The notes under the pieces are model-generated. The model was given only the letters and a program-made list of their open reading frames with translations. It did no database searches and had not been told where the DNA came from. A stretch of DNA of 35,331 nt from NCBI GenBank assembly GCA_020072925.1, contig JAIQGA010000160.1:1-35331 (forward strand), given 5' to 3'. The stretch is from Terriglobia bacterium (lineage in GTDB: Bacteria > Acidobacteriota > Terriglobia > UBA7540). Position numbers and translations under genes: made by a program. Below, piece by piece: positions 31,947 to 35,331 of this stretch; position 1 is the stretch's first letter, and every line of letters begins with the position of its first letter.

Positions 31947-33626
31947 ATGTTGAACCGACCAGATGGAGAAGAGTATCAAGCGAGTGCAGCAGCCTCGGAC
32001 AGGGCTCGCGAATCAGCGGCATCCCGTCCTAGCGCCGGAGCAGGCATGATCGAGTTGACCCTGCAAACGCGTGATCAACAGGGGAATATCCACACAACCT
32101 CCGAGCAGGTTGATCCCAGGAAAGTTGGAGTCATCGCCGTGGATTGCTGGCACTACCATTGGTGCCGAACCTGGCGAAATCGCGCGGCGTCGCTGATCCC
32201 GCGGTTCAACTATTGCTTCGACGCCGCTCGCAAGCTGGGCATGACTTTGGTATTCAGCCCCACGAATGCCACACGAGACCTGCACGATGCGCCCCAGCGC
32301 AAAGCGACCTTGGCTCTGCCCAACCATTCCCTGCCCTCCTTGCAGAACTTTCAAGCGGCGGCGCTCGGCGCGGGGGCGGGCGGTTGGCCCGATCCAGTGG
32401 GCGGTGCTCTCCGGTGGGGTATGTGCGAATGTGGTTTGGGGGAAGCGTGTTTTTACCATAACAACACCAACGCCCAGCATCCCGACTTAAAGATGACGAC
32501 GGATGATTACATCGCTTTGACCCAACAGGAAGCCTACAACATCTTCAAGGAACGGGGCATTACCCACATCCTTTATACCGGGTTTGCCACCAACATGTGC
32601 ATGTGGGCCAAGCCGACCGGTATGAAGTATATGAAGCAGTTCGACTTCCGCTGCTTTTTTGCGCGTGACCTCACGGAAGCGATCACAGGTTATCTTGAAG
32701 AGAGCTTCACCCCTACCCAAGGGACAAACGAGATTATCCAACTGATCGAGGCCCACCTCGCTCCTTCGATCGATATGGAGCAAACGATGCGTCAGGCAGG
32801 CGTGTGGGAAGGGGACCCGGTTCTGGATTACGTGCATCTCGCGCCCTGGGGAAGACTCTTTGGCGCGCCACCGTTTCCTTTGCCGGTCCAGGTGGAGTTT
32901 ACGTGCCGGCACGTGCCGGAAGCCGAACTACGATACACGCTGGACGGCAGTGATCCCATCGCCGCCTCTCCGTTGTACCAGCGTCCCGTCAAAATCGACA
33001 AGACGACGCTATTAAAGGCAGCCGGATTTAAGGGCGAAACGCGCGTAACGCGGATTAGCGAAGCCCGGTACTGGAAATATCCCATCGTGCCGGATCCCCC
33101 CACCGTTTATGTTTCTGAACTTACTTCGCTTTGCGAAAAGGTAGGCGAAGTCGGGCCGAATAGCTATGCCGTAAAGAAGGCTGCGCGCTTCAACCGATCC
33201 GTGGATGGTCGCGTGCTCACCAACCGCGGGCGGAAGTTTGGCCATGGAATCGGCGTGCAGGCGCCGAGCGAACTGGTCTTCCCGCTTGAGCCGTCCTATA
33301 AGCGCTTCGTCGCCAACGTTGGCGTGGATGACGAATGCATGGAATGGGATAACCCGGATGGCCTGCCGCAGTGGCCTCAATGGTCGCGGCCCATTCACGG
33401 GCCGACGTCTTACCGCATTTGCCAAATCCTCTTCGAAGTGATCATCGACGGCAAGACCGTGACGGAAACCCCGCCGCTTGTCAATGGGGAATTGGCATGG
33501 GGAATCGATGTGGAAATTCCTCAAGGCGCTCAACAGATCACGTTACGGGTGAACGACGCGGAAAGCCGCTTTACGGATCCGCACGGGCACGGAGACTGGT
33601 TAGACGCGGGGTTCGTCACTAGCTGA
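31947..33626 (+). CDS. Isochorismatase-like hydrolase with chitobiase-C-like and NPCBM domains (copy 2, no Tat leader)
   Basis: This 559-residue paralogue of the protein at 19246-20889 is very similar over its whole length. It has the same order: isochorismatase-like domain with IAVDCWHYHWC, DLKMTTDD and GFATNMCMWAK; a RYTLDGSDPIAASPLYQRP chitobiase-C-like domain; and a C-terminal NPCBM (KFGHGIGVQAPSELVF). It differs in two ways. The N-terminus (MLNRPDGEEYQASAAASDRA) has no twin-arginine or hydrophobic leader, so the protein should stay in the cytoplasm. About 12 extra residues rich in Ala and Gly (AAALGAGAGG) lie before the MCECG segment. The ATG at 31947 is chosen because AGGAGG sits 5 nt upstream. 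It converges on a URO-D gene 7 bp away. Confidence 0.85.
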   Translation: MLNRPDGEEYQASAAASDRARESAASRPSAGAGMIELTLQTRDQQGNIHTTSEQVDPRKVGVIAVDCWHYHWCRTWRNRAASLIPRFNYCFDAARKLGMTLVFSPTNATRDLHDAPQRKATLALPNHSLPSLQNFQAAALGAGAGGWPDPVGGALRWGMCECGLGEACFYHNNTNAQHPDLKMTTDDYIALTQQEAYNIFKERGITHILYTGFATNMCMWAKPTGMKYMKQFDFRCFFARDLTEAITGYLEESFTPTQGTNEIIQLIEAHLAPSIDMEQTMRQAGVWEGDPVLDYVHLAPWGRLFGAPPFPLPVQVEFTCRHVPEAELRYTLDGSDPIAASPLYQRPVKIDKTTLLKAAGFKGETRVTRISEARYWKYPIVPDPPTVYVSELTSLCEKVGEVGPNSYAVKKAARFNRSVDGRVLTNRGRKFGHGIGVQAPSELVFPLEPSYKRFVANVGVDDECMEWDNPDGLPQWPQWSRPIHGPTSYRICQILFEVIIDGKTVTETPPLVNGELAWGIDVEIPQGAQQITLRVNDAESRFTDPHGHGDWLDAGFVTS

Positions 33627-33633
33627 GTATTGA

Positions 33634-34923
33634 TCACGCACAAATCTGCCCTGGCGACTCAAACATGGCGACGATGTTTTCCGGCGGCACGTTGGCCAGG
33701 ATGTTATGGACCTGTTGGAACACGAAACCCCCGCCCGGCGATAGGATCCGTAGGCGCTCGTGGACGTGTCTTTTCACCGCTTGGGCCGTTTCAAAGGAAA
33801 GAGTGGTCTGGGTGTCACAGCCTCCTCCCCAAAACACCAGGTCGCGTCCATATTCCGCTTTCAACTCGGCGGAGTCCATCCCCTGGCAGGAGGTTTGCAC
33901 CGGATTCACCGCATCCACACCCGCTTCGAGCAGATCTGGAATCAATTCGCGGATTCCTCCACAGGTGTGCAGCATGACCTTGACGTTGGCCAGTCGTTTG
34001 GCACGCCTCCACATGAGGGAGTGGCGAGGTTTGAAGAATTCCCGATACATCCTGCGCGACATGAACGGCCCGGTTTGCATCCCTAGGTCATCGCTGAAAA
34101 CGATGATGTCGATCGACTGGCCCACCGCTCCCAGAAAGCGCTCCAAATTTGACAGGTGGAGTTCCGTCAAGCGGTCAAGAAAGTCGTGAGCCCTGGCAGG
34201 TTCGGCCGCCAGAAGCATCAGGAAGATGTCGTTGCGGAAAAGGATCTGGCCAGTCTGAAAAAGACTCCCGCCGAACTGGCCAATGATGGCGCGATCCGTG
34301 CTGGCACGCAGCGAGCGGGCGCCCTCTGCGAGCCGACGCAAGCCCTCGTGCCCCGCCGCAAGCGGTCCTGGCGGGTTGGGGAAAGCTGCCCACATGCTCT
34401 CATCGAATGCCTCAGCAATCGTGGTGGGCCCGTCCGCTTCCGCAAATGGGAAATAGCATTGCTCAAAATACACCGCCCCGTCGGGCATTCGCGCCAGCAC
34501 CTTCCCCGTGCGGGAGCGCAAGATCCAGCCGTCCTGGGCACGCTCCGGCAGAGCCCATACCGGCATTTGGCAAGGAGTGCCGTCGGGCAAAACCCAGTCA
34601 GCCCAATACTCGTCCTCGAACGCGAACGCCCGGCCGAGCTCAATCGTGTCCACGCCGAACAAGTCGAGCACTTCCGGATCAACAATCGCGAGTTGCTGCA
34701 CGGAGTCATAAACGCGTGGCGGCTCGAACGCCAGCCCCAGATGCTTGCGAAGCTTGACATACGCGAGAGCAGCCATCCCGGAGGATCGATGCCCGGAAAG
34801 ATCGACGGGAACACGATCGGGCTCACGATGCCGAAACGCTGTCAAAACTCGCTCGCGTGAGGTTATCCCTTTGCTTACAGTTTTCGAATCTGGTGTAGGG
34901 ACTTTGGGTATCTCCATGGTCAT
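33634..34923 (-). CDS. URO-D-like methyltransferase-fold protein with complete His-x-Cys/Cys site
   Basis: This 429-residue URO-D superfamily protein begins after a short tail with TSRERVLTAFRHREPDRVPV. Its metal-type residues are H319 and C321 (MLHTCGGIREL) and C369 (WGGGCDTQ), the full zinc set expected of MtaA/CmuA-like methyltransferases. It is a paralogue of 17940-19220. The frame is open up to 35118, but the ATG at 34923 with GAGGG 6 nt upstream, matched to the family N-terminus, is preferred. It converges with isochorismatase-like copy 2 and lies just downstream of a broken rhaT-like permease. A corrinoid-dependent methyl transfer is plausible, but no corrinoid protein is encoded in the window. 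Function unknown. Confidence 0.85.
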   Translation of the reverse strand: MTMEIPKVPTPDSKTVSKGITSRERVLTAFRHREPDRVPVDLSGHRSSGMAALAYVKLRKHLGLAFEPPRVYDSVQQLAIVDPEVLDLFGVDTIELGRAFAFEDEYWADWVLPDGTPCQMPVWALPERAQDGWILRSRTGKVLARMPDGAVYFEQCYFPFAEADGPTTIAEAFDESMWAAFPNPPGPLAAGHEGLRRLAEGARSLRASTDRAIIGQFGGSLFQTGQILFRNDIFLMLLAAEPARAHDFLDRLTELHLSNLERFLGAVGQSIDIIVFSDDLGMQTGPFMSRRMYREFFKPRHSLMWRRAKRLANVKVMLHTCGGIRELIPDLLEAGVDAVNPVQTSCQGMDSAELKAEYGRDLVFWGGGCDTQTTLSFETAQAVKRHVHERLRILSPGGGFVFQQVHNILANVPPENIVAMFESPGQICA

Positions 34924-34958
34924 AAGGTACCCTCGGCGGTGATGCCAGCGTATAACAG

Positions 34959-35150
34959 CTAGCGGGCGGCGTGTCCCAGAATAACAATGGCAATTACCAG
35001 GGTGACGACCCCTGCCAGCATCCCCCGCCGCGCTCTCAAGGGCGCACTGCGCCATTCCCCAGTAAGTACGCCGCAGAAATTCGCGATGAGCAAGCCGGTC
35101 GCCAGACTTACCGGCCACCCGATAGCCGGACCTAGCTTGCCAAGCTTAGA
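34959..35150 (-). pseudogene. rhaT: C-terminal fragment of a RhaT-like sugar:proton symporter, cut by an insertion sequence
   Basis: About 64 codons encode the end of a membrane protein: a GPAIGWPVSLATGLLIANFCGVLTGEW helix and loop, a basic RARR turn, and a last helix (MLAGVVTLVIAIVILGHA). This resembles the final two helices of the L-rhamnose:proton symporter family. Upstream the frame has no start and runs into the end of an insertion sequence near 35150, so the rest of the gene is separated or lost. The fragment ends 35 bp before the URO-D start. The family call is from memory of the helix pattern and is moderate. Confidence 0.6.
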
Positions 35151-35331
35151 GTCTGTCAACAAATAAGTGTGTCAACTTTGGTTTCGCCGGGAGAGAATGC
35201 TGTAATTCCATTCCCCATGAAATTCATCCCGCTCAAGGCGGATTTGAGCCATCTGTTTGTCGGAAACTTTGATCCCTGCCGGGTACTGATTGGTGTCCAG
35301 TTGGCTCTTCACCCGCAGGCCAGCTTGCGTC
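35148..35331 (-). mobile_element. Partial insertion sequence, ISAzo13/Rhodopirellula-transposase type
   Basis: The right edge of the window holds one end of an insertion sequence. The end of a transposase gene reads in from the window edge and stops at 35172. Between it and the permease fragment lies the element terminus, with two GTCAAC repeats 16 bp apart (35155-35160 and 35171-35176). The exact outer base and any target-site duplication cannot be fixed without the other end. It appears to have inserted into the rhaT-like gene. Confidence 0.7.
35172..35331 (-). CDS. Transposase C-terminus, ISAzo13 family (partial)
   Basis: The last 52 codons of a gene run in from the window edge and stop at TGA (35172-35174). 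The peptide includes GLRVKSQLD, PAGIKVSDKQMAQIRLERDE and FHGEWNYSI, which match the conserved end of ISAzo13-type (Rhodopirellula DDE) transposases. The catalytic core lies outside the window. Its stop codon overlaps the inner GTCAAC repeat of the element end. Confidence 0.75.
   Translation of the reverse strand, partial: TQAGLRVKSQLDTNQYPAGIKVSDKQMAQIRLERDEFHGEWNYSILSRRNQS

Noticed and set aside
1-35331. Search for tRNA, rRNA, CRISPR and phage genes
   Set aside because: No cloverleaf, rRNA-like segment, regular repeat-spacer array or phage structural gene was recognised by eye.

Overview
The window looks like an accessory carbohydrate-catabolism island from a free-living, moderately GC-rich Gram-negative bacterium. 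The best guess is Acidobacteriota, with Planctomycetota or Verrucomicrobiota as alternatives. That rests on the many twin-arginine (RR-x-F-L) leaders, the expanded uroporphyrinogen-decarboxylase-like (URO-D) family, DUF6807 and GHL6-type proteins, and an ISAzo13/Rhodopirellula-type transposase. No rRNA, tRNA or CRISPR was seen. Placement to phylum is inference.

Layout. Positions 12-30525 are almost entirely minus-strand genes in tight, operon-like runs. From upstream to downstream (right to left) they are: a Tat TIM-barrel-like protein and a DUF6807 protein (30525-28191); a Tat nitrilase-superfamily protein with an N-terminal sugar-binding-like region; a Gfo/Idh/MocA oxidoreductase broken by one amber codon; a Tat sugar-isomerase-like TIM barrel; a tandem alpha/beta hydrolase whose leader is disrupted by a 52-bp tandem duplication; a Tat isochorismatase-like/NPCBM protein; two URO-D-like proteins; a Tat amidohydrolase; a large Tat GHL6-like glycosidase; a second Tat nitrilase-family protein; an amidohydrolase_2 lactonase-like protein; a MaoC-PanE-CaiB trio; kdgD; an ExuT-like MFS transporter; a GH29 alpha-L-fucosidase; an enolase-superfamily sugar-acid dehydratase; a GntR/FCD regulator; a cupin; and a zinc alcohol dehydrogenase. 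To the right, iolB and a second isochorismatase-like/NPCBM gene lie on the plus strand. They converge on a third URO-D gene, followed by a rhaT-like permease fragment cut by an insertion sequence that runs off the window.

How it may work together. Exported glycosidases, esterases and C-N hydrolases would trim a decorated glycan containing fucose, uronic acid or both. The MFS transporter would import acid sugars. Dehydrogenase, lactonase, enolase-superfamily dehydratase and KdgD would take sugar acids toward 2-oxoglutarate semialdehyde. The GntR/FCD protein is the obvious local regulator. The least explained part is a module present twice with shuffled orientation: an isochorismatase-like hydrolase fused to chitobiase-C-like and NPCBM domains, next to a URO-D-like methyltransferase-fold protein. 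It is the best candidate for an undescribed system. The region also shows decay or flux: an amber codon, a probable MaoC frameshift, a leader duplication and an IS-truncated transporter.
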